Positions 53,257 through 63,690 of a stretch of 64,000 nt of DNA are shown here, piece after piece. Made by a program: the position numbers and the translations under genes. The number at the start of each line of letters is the position of its first letter. Within the stretch, counting starts at the first letter, position 1. The DNA is from Gordius sp. MW1 (taxonomy: Eukaryota > Nematomorpha > Gordioida > Gordea > Gordiidae). Below the pieces are notes generated by a model. The model was not told where the DNA came from and did no database searches. It saw nothing but the letters and a program-made list of their open reading frames with translations. The stretch is taken from positions 14,446,001 through 14,510,000 of the forward strand of contig OZ038526.1 of NCBI GenBank assembly GCA_964036665.1. Reading direction: 5' to 3'.

Positions 53257-53317
53257 GCCCGGCCCGGCCCGCTGCCCGGCCCGCCCGACCCGGCCCACGG
53301 GCCGGGCCGGGCCGGGC
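53257..53317 (+). other. GC-rich foldback and G-quadruplex motif, left end of element copy 1
   Basis: gcccggcccggccc (53257-53270) is the exact reverse complement of gggccgggccgggc (53304-53317), so a 14-bp stem with a 33-nt GC-rich loop can form. The right arm also holds four GGG tracts spaced by CC (53299-53316), a minimal G-quadruplex pattern. The counterpart is at 56874-56934, with the G tracts at 56916-56933. Folding is inferred from base pattern only. Confidence 0.7.
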
Positions 53318-53389
53318 AACTGTCTTATGTTTTACTTTTCGGACGGGCCCGGGCGGGCACGCTGATAAGATTCGGGCAATTCGGGCATG

Positions 53390-53740
53390 CCAAAAATTTT
53401 ATCAAATTGATTTTCCTCAAAAAAAGAAAAATTCGCTTATAAACAATTTTGGGCCATAATAAATTTGACTAGATTTTTTTCTATCGCTTAAATCCTTATC
53501 GTACGTTTATATAATGTCCTAAATCCTAATTTTAACTTCTTCAGAATTAAATTTTATTTCATTTCGAATAAATTAACTGGTTTATCTCAAGATCAAAAGA
53601 TTATCCCCGGAAATTGTCGACGATTTGTTATTTTTACATAATAATTATAAATAATAAAATATTGTCATCTTTGTTCTGATCAATATGCCAATATTTAATG
53701 CTTATTTTGTAATAGTGGTTAAAAGATTTTGGGATTGGAT
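53390..53740. other. AT-rich core of the element, no coding capacity
   Basis: Unlike both the satellite and the GC-rich ends. Stops are frequent in every frame, and I recognise no transposase or other protein motif, tRNA or known RNA. It probably derives from internal filler left after loss of any coding region. The counterpart is about 57007-57362. Confidence 0.6.
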
Positions 53741-53750
53741 AATTTTTAGT

Positions 53751-53901
53751 CTAACGGGCAAATTTTATTAATAAGGCCGGGCAGCTCTAATGGTTTGGGC
53801 ATGGCTGAGCGGACACTTAGAAGGGTTCAGGCGGGGAATTTAGTTAAAAATTTAGACCGGGCCGGGTTTGGGCAGAAAAATTTTAACAAATCCGACCTCT
53901 G
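53751..53901 (+). repeat. Inner copy of the element's right-end domain
   Basis: Runs from 'ctaacgggcaaatt' to 'ccgacctctg' and parallels 53925-54094 in order: ctaacgggcaaatt, ggccgggca, gcggacacttaga(a)gggttc, gaccgggccggg, ttgggcagaaaaatt, acctctg. It ends in a near-copy of the terminal repeat (TCCGACCTCTG, one mismatch). The element therefore has two right ends in tandem, from internal duplication or from one element landing beside another's end. The same arrangement is at about 57373-57523 in copy 2. Confidence 0.75.
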
Positions 53902-54005
53902 TTTGCGACCTCACAAATTCGGGACTAACGGGCAAATTTAATATTTCGGGCCGGGCAATTCGGGCAGCTTTAACGATTCGGGCGGGCCCGGGTGGACACT
54001 TAGAT

Positions 54006-54028
54006 GGGTTCGGGCGGGCTCGGGCGGG
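54006..54028 (+). other. Second G-tract cluster, right end of element copy 1
   Basis: Five GGG runs separated by loops of one to three bases (TTC, C, CTC, C), fitting a G-quadruplex pattern. The counterpart is at 57628-57650. The only such G-run clusters I noticed in the window are inside the element; the satellite has none. Confidence 0.6.
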
Positions 54029-54083
54029 CAGATTAATTATAAAATCGGGCCGGGCCGGGTTCGGGCTGAAAAATTCTAACAAA

Positions 54084-54094
54084 TCTGACCTCTG
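54084..54094 (-). repeat. Terminal inverted repeat, right end, copy 1
   Basis: TCTGACCTCTG, pairing base for base with the left end. Inward of this the two ends diverge, although both carry GGCCCGG-type motifs. The counterpart in copy 2 is 57706-57716. Confidence 0.92.
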
Positions 54095-54102
54095 GAATAC
54101 GG
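54095..54102. repeat. Target-site duplication, right, copy 1
   Basis: The 8-bp gaatacgg directly after the element, followed by 'ttcaaagaaaactatg', the normal continuation of a B monomer. Removing the element and one duplicate restores an intact monomer. Confidence 0.9.
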
Positions 54103-56851
54103 TTCAAAGAAAACTATGTGAAAAATTTTGAGGCAAAAATATTTATTTTTTCGATTCTATGTGAAAGAGCATGAAAAAATATATAAAAGTAGGCCAATTT
54201 GAGAATCCTATTATCTTCGATTGACTTCCGAAAAGAGGTTTTAAGCTGCGAGAACCATCATTTTGACAAAAGACAACGTTTTATTGTTGCGTTTAGTTTG
54301 TTGTATCGCAACGTGAGTGCTTAATTTTTGGATAACTGCTCTATGCGATCATGATTTCAAAGTAATAGTTTTTAGATTCTGATAAATTTTTACTTGGGAT
54401 CATAGAAACCACGTCTGAAAACGACAACTTTCATCGGATGAATACGGTTCAAAGAAAAATATGTGAAAAATTTTGAGGCAAAAATATTTATTTTTTCGAT
54501 TCTATGTGAAAGAGCATGAAAAAATATATAAAAGTAAGCCAATTTGAGAATCCTATTATCCTCGATTGACTTCCGAAAAGAGGTTTTAAGCTGCGAGAAC
54601 TATCATTTTGACAAAAGACAACGTTTTATTGTTGCGATTAGTTTGTTGTATCGCAACGTGAGTGCTTAATTTTTGAAAACTGCTCTATGCGATCATGATT
54701 TCAAAGTAATAGTTTTTAGATTCTGATAAATTTTTACTTGGGATCATAGAAACCACGTCTGTAAACGACAACTTTCATCGGATGAATACGGTTCAAAGAA
54801 AACTATGTGAAAAATTTTGAGGCAAAAATATTTATTTTTTCGATTCTATGTGAAAGAGCATGAAAAAATATATAAAAGTAAGCCAATTTGAGAATCCTAT
54901 TATCCTCGATTGACTTCCGAAAAGAGGTTTTAAGCTGCGAGAACTATCATTTTGACAAAAGACAACGTTTTATTGTTGCGATTAGTTTGTTGTATCGCAA
55001 CGTGAGTGCTTAATTTTTGAAAACTGCTCTATGCGATCATGATTTCAAAGTAATAGTTTTTAGATTCTGATAAATTTTTACTTGGGATCATAGAAACCAC
55101 GTCTGAAAACGACAACTTTCATCGGATGAATACTGTTCAAAGAAAAATATGTGAAAAATTTTGAGGTAAAAATTTTTATTTTTATCGATTCTATGTGAAA
55201 GAGCATAAAAAAATATATAAAAGTAAGCCAATTTGAGAATCCTATTATCCTCGATTGACTTCCGAAAAGAGGTTTTAAGCTGCGAGAACCATCATTTTGA
55301 CAAAAGACAACGTTTTATTGTTGCGTTTAGTTTGTTGTATCGCAACGTGAGTGCTTAATTTTTGGAAAACTGCTCTATGCGATCATGATTTCAAAGTAAT
55401 AGTTTTTAGATTCTGATAAATTTTTACTTGGGATCATAGAAACCACTTCTGAAAACGACAACTTTCATCGGATGAATACGGTTCAAAGAAAACTATGTGA
55501 AAAATTTTGAGGCAAAAATATTTATTTTTTCGATTCTATGTGAAAGAGCATGAAAAAATATATAAAAGTAGGCCAATTTGAGAATCCTATTATCCTCGAT
55601 TGACTTCCGAAAAGAGGTTTTAAGCTGCGAGAACTATCATTTTGACAAAAGACAACGTTTTATTGTTGCGATTAGTTTGTTGTATCGCAACGTGAGTGCT
55701 TAATTTTTGAAAACTGCTCTATGCGATCATGATTTCAAAGTAATAGTTTTTAGATTCTGATAAATTTTTACTTGGGATCATAGAAACCACGTCTGAAAAC
55801 GACAACTTTCATCGGATGAATACTGTTCAAAGAAAAATATGTGAAAAATTTTGAGGTAAAATTTTTTATTTTTATCGATTCTATGTGAAAGAGCATAAAA
55901 AAATATATAAAAGTAAGCCAATTTGAGAATCCTATTATCCTCGATTGACTTCCGAAAAGAGGTTTTAAGCTGCGAGAACCATCATTTTGACAAAAGACAA
56001 CGTTTTATTGTTGCGTTTAGTTTGTTGTATCGCAACGTGAGTGCTTAATTTTTGGAAAACTGCTCTATGCGATCATGATTTCAAAGTAATAGTTTTTAGA
56101 TTCTGATAAATTTTTACTTGGGATCATAGAAACCACGTCTGAAAACGACAACTTTCATCGGATGAATACGGTTCAAAGAAAAATATGTGAAAAATTTTGA
56201 GGTAAAAATTTTTATTTTTATCGATTCTATGTGAAAGAGCATAAAAAAATATATAAAAGTAAGCCAATTTGAGAATCCTATTATCCTCGATTGACTTCCG
56301 AAAAGAGGTTTTAAGCTGCGAGAACCATCATTTTGACAAAAGACAACGTTTTGTTGCGATTAGTTTGTTGTATCACAACGTGAGTGCTAAATTTTTGGAA
56401 AACTGCTCTATGCGATCATGATTTCAAAGTAATAGTTTTTAGATTCTGATAAATTTTTACTTGGGCTCATAGAAACCACGTCTGAAAACGACAACTTTCA
56501 TCGGATGAATACGGTTCAATGAAAAATATGTGAAAAATTTTTAGGTAAAAATATTTATTTTTTTCGATTCTATGTGAAAGAGCATGAAAAAATATATAAA
56601 AGTAAGCCAATTTGAGAATCCTATTATCCTTGATTGATTTCCGAAAAGAGGTTTTAAGCTGCGAGAACTATCATTTTGACAAAAGACAACGTTTTATTGT
56701 TACGATTAGTTTGTTGTATCGCAACGTGAGTGCTTAATTTTTGAAAACTGCTCTATGCGATCATGATTTCAAAGTAATAGTTTTTAGATTCTGATAAATT
56801 TTTACTTGGGATCATAGAAACCACTTCTGAAAACGACAACTTTCATCGGAT

Positions 56852-56859
56852 GAATACGG
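56852..56859. repeat. Target-site duplication, left, copy 2
   Basis: The 8-bp gaatacgg before the second element, matching 57717-57724. Confidence 0.9.
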
Positions 56860-57716
56860 CAGAGGTCAGAAATGCCCGGCCCGGCCCGCTGCCCGGCCCG
56901 CCCGACCCGGCCCACGGGCCGGGCCGGGCCGGGCAACTGTCTTATGTTTTACTTTTCGGACGGGCCCGGGCGGGCACGCTGATAAGATTCGGGCAATTCG
57001 GGCATGCCAAAAATTTTATCAAATTGATTTTCCTCAAAAAAAGAAAAATTCGCTTATAAACAATTTTGGGCCATAATAAATTTGACTAGATTTTTTTCTA
57101 TCGCTTAAATCCTTATCGTACGTTTATATAATGTCCTAAATCCTAATTTTAACTTCTTCAAAATTAAATTTTATTTCATTTCGAATAAATTAGTTTAACT
57201 GGTTTATCTCAAGATCAAAAGATTATCCCCGGAAATTGTCGACGATTTGTTATTTTTACATAATAATTATAAATAATAAAATATTGTCATCTTTGTTCTG
57301 ATCAATATGCCAATATTTAATGCTTATTTTGTAATAGTGGTTAAAAGATTTTGGGATTGGATAATTTCTAGTCTAACGGGCAAATTTTATTAATAAGGCC
57401 GGGCAGCTCTAATGGTTTGGGCATGGCTGAGCGGACACTTAGAAGGGTTCAGGCGGGGAATTTAGTTAAAAATTTAGACCGGGCCGGGTTTGGGCAGAAA
57501 AATTTTAACAAATCCGACCTCTGTTTGCGACCTCACAAATTCGGGACTAACGGGCAAATTTAATATTTCGGGCCGGGCAATTCGGGCAGCTTTAACGATT
57601 CGGGCGGGCCCGGGTGGACACTTAGATGGGTTCGGGCGGGCTCGGGCGGGCAGATTAATTATAAAATCGGGCCGGGCCGGGTTCGGGCTGAAAAATTCTA
57701 ACAAATCTGACCTCTG
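56860..57716 (+). mobile_element. Non-autonomous hAT-like DNA transposon (857 bp), copy 2
   Basis: Nearly identical to the element at 53243-54094: same 11-bp inverted ends, same gaatacgg on both sides, same host position. It is 5 bp longer ('aattagtttaactgg' near 57190, where copy 1 has 'aattaactgg') and differs at single bases (A at 57161 for G at 53544; C at 57368 for T at 53746). Because the satellite on both sides matches as well, this copy arose by duplication of the array segment and not by a second transposition. Confidence 0.88.
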
Positions 57717-57724
57717 GAATACGG
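57717..57724. repeat. Target-site duplication, right, copy 2
   Basis: The 8-bp gaatacgg after the second element, followed by the ordinary monomer sequence 'ttcaaagaaaactatg'. Confidence 0.9.
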
Positions 57725-58849
57725 TTCAAAGAAAACTATGTGAAAAATTTTGAGGCAAAAATATTTATTTTTTCGATTCTATGTGAAAGAGCATGAAAAA
57801 ATATATAAAAGTAGGCCAATTTGAGAATCCTATTATCCTCGATTGACTTCCGAAAAGAGGTTTTAAGCTGCGAGAACCATCATTTTGACAAAAGACAACG
57901 TTTTATTGTTGCGTTTAGTTTGTTGTATCGCAACGTGAGTGCTTAATTTTTGGAAAACTGCTCTATGCGATCATGATTTCAAAGTAATAGTTTTTAGATT
58001 CTGATAAATTTTTACTTGGGATCATAGAAACCACGTCTGAAAACGACAACTTTCATCGGATGAATACGGTTCAAAGAAAAATATGTGAAAAATTTTGAGG
58101 CAAAAATATTTATTTTTTCGATTCTATGTGAAAGAGCATGAAAAAATATATAAAAGTAAGCCAATTTGAGAATCCTATTATCCTCGATTGACTTCCGAAA
58201 AGAGGTTTTAAGCTGCGAGAACTATCATTTTGACAAAAGACAACGTTTTATTGTTGCGATTAGTTTGTTGTATCGCAACGTGAGTGCTTAATTTTTGAAA
58301 ACTGCTCTATGCGATCATGATTTCAAAGTAATAGTTTTTAGATTCTGATAAATTTTTACTTGGGATCATAGAAACCACGTCTGTAAACGACAACTTTCAT
58401 CGGATGAATACGGTTCAAAGAAAACTATGTGAAAAATTTTGAGGCAAAAATATTTATTTTTTCGATTCTATGTGAAAGAGCATGAAAAAATATATAAAAG
58501 TAAGCCAATTTGAGAATCCTATTATCCTCGATTGACTTCCGAAAAGAGGTTTTAAGCTGCGAGAACTATCATTTTTACAAAAGACAACGTTTTATTGTTG
58601 CGATTAGTTTGTTGTATCGCAACGTGAGTGCTAAATTTTTGGAAAACTGCTCTATGCGATCATGATTTCAAAGTAATAGTTTTTAGATTCTGATAAATTT
58701 TTACTTGGGATCATAGAAACCACGTCTGAAAACGACAACTTTCATCGGATGAATACGGTTCAAAGAAAATTATGTGAAAAATTTTGAGGCAAAAATATTT
58801 ATTTTTTTCGATTCTATGTGAAACAACATGAAAAAATATATAAAAGTAA

Positions 58850-60912
58850 GCCAATTTGAGAATCCTATTATCCTCGATTGACTTCCGAAAAGAGGTTTTA
58901 AGCTGCGAGAACTATCATTTTGACAAAAGACAACGTTTTATTGTTGCGATTAGTTTGTTGTATCGCAACGTGAGTGCTTAATTTTGAAAACTGCTCTATG
59001 CGATTATGATTTCAAAGTAATAGTTTTTAGATTCTGATAAATTTTTACTTGGGATCATAGAAACCACGTCTGAAAACGACAACTTTCATCGGATGAATAC
59101 GGTTCAAAGAAAAATATGTGAAAAATTTTGAGGTAAAATTTTTTATTTTTTTCGATTCTATGTGAAAGAGCATGAAAAAATATATAAATGTAAGCCAATT
59201 TGAGAATCCTATTATCCTCGATTGACTTCCGAAAAGAGGTTTTAAGCTGCCTATCATTTTTACAAAAGACAACGTTTTATTGCTGCGATTAGTTTGTTGT
59301 ATAGCAACGTGAGTGCTTAATTTTTAAAAACTGCTCTATGCGATCATGATTTCAAAGTAATAGTTTTTAGATTCTGATAAATTTTTACTTGGGATCATAG
59401 AAACCACGTCTGAAAACGACAACTTTCATCGGATGAATACGGTTCAAAGAAAAATATGTAAAAAATTTTGAGGTAAAAATATTTATTTTTTTCAATTCTA
59501 TGTGAAAGAGCATGAAAAAATATATAAAAGTAAGCCAATTTGAGAATCCTATTATCCTCGATTGACTTCCGAAAAGTGGTTTTAAGCTGAGAGAACTATC
59601 ATTTTGACAAAAGACAACGTTTTATTGTTGCGATTAGTTTGTTGTTTCGCAACGTGAGTGCTTAATTTTTGAAAACTGCTCTATGCGATCATGATTTCAA
59701 AGTAATAGTTTTTAGATTTTGATAAATTTTTACTTGGGATCATAGAAACCACGCCTGAAAACGACAACTTTCATCTGATGAATACGGTTCAAAGAAAAAT
59801 ATGTGAAAGATTTTGAGGTTAAAATATTTATTTTTTTCGATTCTATGTGAAAGAGCATGAAAAAATATATAAAAGTAAGACAATTTGAGAATCCTATTAT
59901 CCTCGATTGACTTCCGAAAAGAGGTTTTAAGCTGCGAGAACTATCATTTTGACAAAAGACAACGTTTTATTGTTGCGATTAGTTTGTTGTATCGCAACGT
60001 GAGTGCTTAATTTTTGAAAACTGCTCTATGCGATCATGATTTCAAAGTAATAGTTTTTATATTCTGATAAATTTTTACTTGGGATCATAGAAACCACGCC
60101 TGAAAACGACAACTTTCATCTGATGAATACGGTTCAAAGAAAAATATGTGAAAGATTTTGAGGTTAAAATATTTATTTTTTTCGATTCTATGTGAAAGAG
60201 CATGAAAAAATATATAAAAGTAAGGCAATTTGAGAATCCTATTATCCTCGATTGACTTCCGAAAAGAGGTTTTAAGCTGCGAGAACTATCATTTTGACAA
60301 AAGACAACGTTTTATTGTTGCGATTAGTTTGTTGTATCGCAACGTGAGTGCTTAATTTTGAAAACTGCTCTATGCGATTATGATTTCAAAGTAATAGTTT
60401 TTAGATTCTGATAAATTTTTACTTGGGATCATAGAAACCACGTCTGAAAACGACAACTTTCATCGGATGAATACGGTTCAAAGAAAAATATGTGAAAAAT
60501 TTTGAGGCAAAAATATTTATTTTTTTCGATTCTATGTGAAAGAGCATGAAAAAATATATAAAAGTAAGCCAATTTGAGAATCCTATTATCCTCGATTGAC
60601 TTCCGAAAAGAGGTTTTAAGCTGCGAGAACTATCATTTTGACAAAAGACAACGTTTTATTGTTGCGATTAGTTTGTTGTATCGCAACGTGAGTGCTTAAT
60701 TTTTGAAAACTGCTCTATGCGATCATGATTTCAAAGTAATAGTTTTTAGATTTTGATAAATTTTTACTTGGGATCATAGAAACCACGTCTGAAAACGACA
60801 ACTTTCATCGGATGAATACGGTTCAAAGAAAAATATGTGAAAAATTTTGAGGTAAACTTTTTTATTTTTTTCGATTCTATGTGAAAGAGCATGAAAAAAT
60901 ATATAAATGTAA
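58850..60912 (-). repeat. Array B higher-order repeat, 2,063-bp unit, copy 1 (6 monomers)
   Basis: A set of private variants recurs every 2,063 bp: the 7-bp shortened 'aagctgcctatc' (near 59246, 61309 and 63372), 'gttgtatagcaacg', 'gttgtttcgcaacg' and 'accacgcctg'. One base differs between copies near 59879 ('aagacaattt' against 'aaggcaattt'). Edges are approximate. Confidence 0.82.
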
Positions 60913-62975
60913 GCCAATTTGAGAATCCTATTATCCTCGATTGACTTCCGAAAAGAGGTTTTAAGCTGCGAGAACTATCATTTTGACAAAAGACAACGTT
61001 TTATTGTTGCGATTAGTTTGTTGTATCGCAACGTGAGTGCTTAATTTTGAAAACTGCTCTATGCGATTATGATTTCAAAGTAATAGTTTTTAGATTCTGA
61101 TAAATTTTTACTTGGGATCATAGAAACCACGTCTGAAAACGACAACTTTCATCGGATGAATACGGTTCAAAGAAAAATATGTGAAAAATTTTGAGGTAAA
61201 ATTTTTTATTTTTTTCGATTCTATGTGAAAGAGCATGAAAAAATATATAAATGTAAGCCAATTTGAGAATCCTATTATCCTCGATTGACTTCCGAAAAGA
61301 GGTTTTAAGCTGCCTATCATTTTTACAAAAGACAACGTTTTATTGCTGCGATTAGTTTGTTGTATAGCAACGTGAGTGCTTAATTTTTAAAAACTGCTCT
61401 ATGCGATCATGATTTCAAAGTAATAGTTTTTAGATTCTGATAAATTTTTACTTGGGATCATAGAAACCACGTCTGAAAACGACAACTTTCATCGGATGAA
61501 TACGGTTCAAAGAAAAATATGTAAAAAATTTTGAGGTAAAAATATTTATTTTTTTCAATTCTATGTGAAAGAGCATGAAAAAATATATAAAAGTAAGCCA
61601 ATTTGAGAATCCTATTATCCTCGATTGACTTCCGAAAAGTGGTTTTAAGCTGAGAGAACTATCATTTTGACAAAAGACAACGTTTTATTGTTGCGATTAG
61701 TTTGTTGTTTCGCAACGTGAGTGCTTAATTTTTGAAAACTGCTCTATGCGATCATGATTTCAAAGTAATAGTTTTTAGATTTTGATAAATTTTTACTTGG
61801 GATCATAGAAACCACGCCTGAAAACGACAACTTTCATCTGATGAATACGGTTCAAAGAAAAATATGTGAAAGATTTTGAGGTTAAAATATTTATTTTTTT
61901 CGATTCTATGTGAAAGAGCATGAAAAAATATATAAAAGTAAGGCAATTTGAGAATCCTATTATCCTCGATTGACTTCCGAAAAGAGGTTTTAAGCTGCGA
62001 GAACTATCATTTTGACAAAAGACAACGTTTTATTGTTGCGATTAGTTTGTTGTATCGCAACGTGAGTGCTTAATTTTTGAAAACTGCTCTATGCGATCAT
62101 GATTTCAAAGTAATAGTTTTTATATTCTGATAAATTTTTACTTGGGATCATAGAAACCACGCCTGAAAACGACAACTTTCATCTGATGAATACGGTTCAA
62201 AGAAAAATATGTGAAAGATTTTGAGGTTAAAATATTTATTTTTTTCGATTCTATGTGAAAGAGCATGAAAAAATATATAAAAGTAAGGCAATTTGAGAAT
62301 CCTATTATCCTCGATTGACTTCCGAAAAGAGGTTTTAAGCTGCGAGAACTATCATTTTGACAAAAGACAACGTTTTATTGTTGCGATTAGTTTGTTGTAT
62401 CGCAACGTGAGTGCTTAATTTTGAAAACTGCTCTATGCGATTATGATTTCAAAGTAATAGTTTTTAGATTCTGATAAATTTTTACTTGGGATCATAGAAA
62501 CCACGTCTGAAAACGACAACTTTCATCGGATGAATACGGTTCAAAGAAAAATATGTGAAAAATTTTGAGGCAAAAATATTTATTTTTTTCGATTCTATGT
62601 GAAAGAGCATGAAAAAATATATAAAAGTAAGCCAATTTGAGAATCCTATTATCCTCGATTGACTTCCGAAAAGAGGTTTTAAGCTGCGAGAACTATCATT
62701 TTGACAAAAGACAACGTTTTATTGTTGCGATTAGTTTGTTGTATCGCAACGTGAGTGCTTAATTTTTGAAAACTGCTCTATGCGATCATGATTTCAAAGT
62801 AATAGTTTTTAGATTTTGATAAATTTTTACTTGGGATCATAGAAACCACGTCTGAAAACGACAACTTTCATCGGATGAATACGGTTCAAAGAAAAATATG
62901 TGAAAAATTTTGAGGTAAACTTTTTTATTTTTTTCGATTCTATGTGAAAGAGCATGAAAAAATATATAAATGTAA
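60913..62975 (-). repeat. Array B higher-order repeat, 2,063-bp unit, copy 2
   Basis: Second tandem copy of the six-monomer unit with the same private variants ('aagctgcctatc' near 61309, 'tctgatgaatacgg', and 'gaggtaaacttttttat' near its far end). Confidence 0.82.
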
Positions 62976-63690
62976 GCCAATTTGAGAATCCTATTATCCT
63001 CGATTGACTTCCGAAAAGAGGTTTTAAGCTGCGAGAACTATCATTTTGACAAAAGACAACGTTTTATTGTTGCGATTAGTTTGTTGTATCGCAACGTGAG
63101 TGCTTAATTTTGAAAACTGCTCTATGCGATTATGATTTCAAAGTAATAGTTTTTAGATTCTGATAAATTTTTACTTGGGATCATAGAAACCACGTCTGAA
63201 AACGACAACTTTCATCGGATGAATACGGTTCAAAGAAAAATATGTGAAAAATTTTGAGGTAAAATTTTTTATTTTTTTCGATTCTATGTGAAAGAGCATG
63301 AAAAAATATATAAATGTAAGCCAATTTGAGAATCCTATTATCCTCGATTGACTTCCGAAAAGAGGTTTTAAGCTGCCTATCATTTTTACAAAAGACAACG
63401 TTTTATTGCTGCGATTAGTTTGTTGTATAGCAACGTGAGTGCTTAATTTTTAAAAACTGCTCTATGCGATCATGATTTCAAAGTAATAGTTTTTAGATTC
63501 TGATAAATTTTTACTTGGGATCATAGAAACCACGTCTGAAAACGACAACTTTCATCGGATGAATACGGTTCAAAGAAAAATATGTAAAAAATTTTGAGGT
63601 AAAAATATTTATTTTTTTCAATTCTATGTGAAAGAGCATGAAAAAATATATAAAAGTAAGCCAATTTGAGAATCCTATTATCCTCGATTG
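62976..63690 (-). repeat. Array B higher-order repeat, 2,063-bp unit, partial copy 3
   Basis: Matches the start of the previous units, including 'aagctgcctatc' near 63372. It leaves the pattern near 63,690: 'gaaaagaggttttaagctgc' replaces 'gaaaagtggttttaagctga', and near 63,910 'tacagttc' replaces 'tacggttc'. The last 310 bases are ordinary B monomer. Confidence 0.7.

Larger units (their letters stand above)
53243..54094 (+). mobile_element. Non-autonomous hAT-like DNA transposon (852 bp), copy 1
   Basis: A sharp-edged insert unlike the satellite. It starts CAGAGGTCAGA and ends TCTGACCTCTG, a perfect 11-bp terminal inverted repeat. It is flanked on both sides by gaatacgg, an 8-bp direct repeat whose uninterrupted form is seen in ordinary B monomers ('gatgaatacggttcaaag'). 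An 8-bp target duplication with short inverted ends beginning CAG is typical of the hAT superfamily; P elements also make 8-bp duplications but do not fit the ends as well. The termini are GC-rich with many GGGCC/GGGC motifs, and the core (about 53390-53740) is AT-rich. There is no transposase, so it would depend on a transposase made elsewhere. Orientation is arbitrary. Confidence 0.88.
53925..54094 (+). repeat. Outer copy of the element's right-end domain
   Basis: 170 bp, diverged from the inner copy and richer in GGGC motifs. It carries the terminal repeat that matches the left end perfectly and adjoins the target duplication, so this is the functional boundary. The counterpart is about 57547-57716. 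Confidence 0.75.
51095..54765 (-). repeat. Array B higher-order repeat carrying the GC-rich element, copy 1
   Basis: About eight satellite monomers plus one 852-bp insert. The rare 'gtctgtaaacg' (gtaaac at 51146, 54761 and 58383) sets the period at 3,615-3,622 bp. Both satellite flanks match the next unit. Observed differences from copy 2 are few: 'caacgagtgc' near 52762 (2 bp shorter), a 5-bp indel inside the insert, and single bases at 53544, 53746, near 54215 and near 54332. Edges are approximate. Confidence 0.8.
54766..58400 (-). repeat. Array B higher-order repeat carrying the GC-rich element, copy 2
   Basis: Tandem copy of the preceding block. The insert sits at the same monomer position and the flanking monomer variants are the same. 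The match fades after about 58.4-58.57 kb, where 'catttttacaaaag' replaces 'cattttgacaaaag'. The whole transposon-plus-satellite unit was therefore duplicated. Confidence 0.8.

Noticed and set aside
53233..53442. Open frames over the GC-rich insert (53233-53442, 53852-54082, 53868-54131 and their copies at 56850-57753)
   Set aside because: They cross the satellite-transposon boundary or run through low-complexity GGGCC sequence giving proline/glycine/arginine/alanine-rich strings. They show no transposase motif.
56860..57716. Two independent transposon insertions
   Set aside because: Identical target site, identical target duplication and matching satellite flanks over kilobases indicate duplication of one insertion.
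59045..59272. 75-codon open frames on the - strand at 59045, 61108 and 63171
   Set aside because: They are exactly 2,063 bp apart, created by the 7-bp deletion in 'aagctgcctatc', and are part of the satellite.
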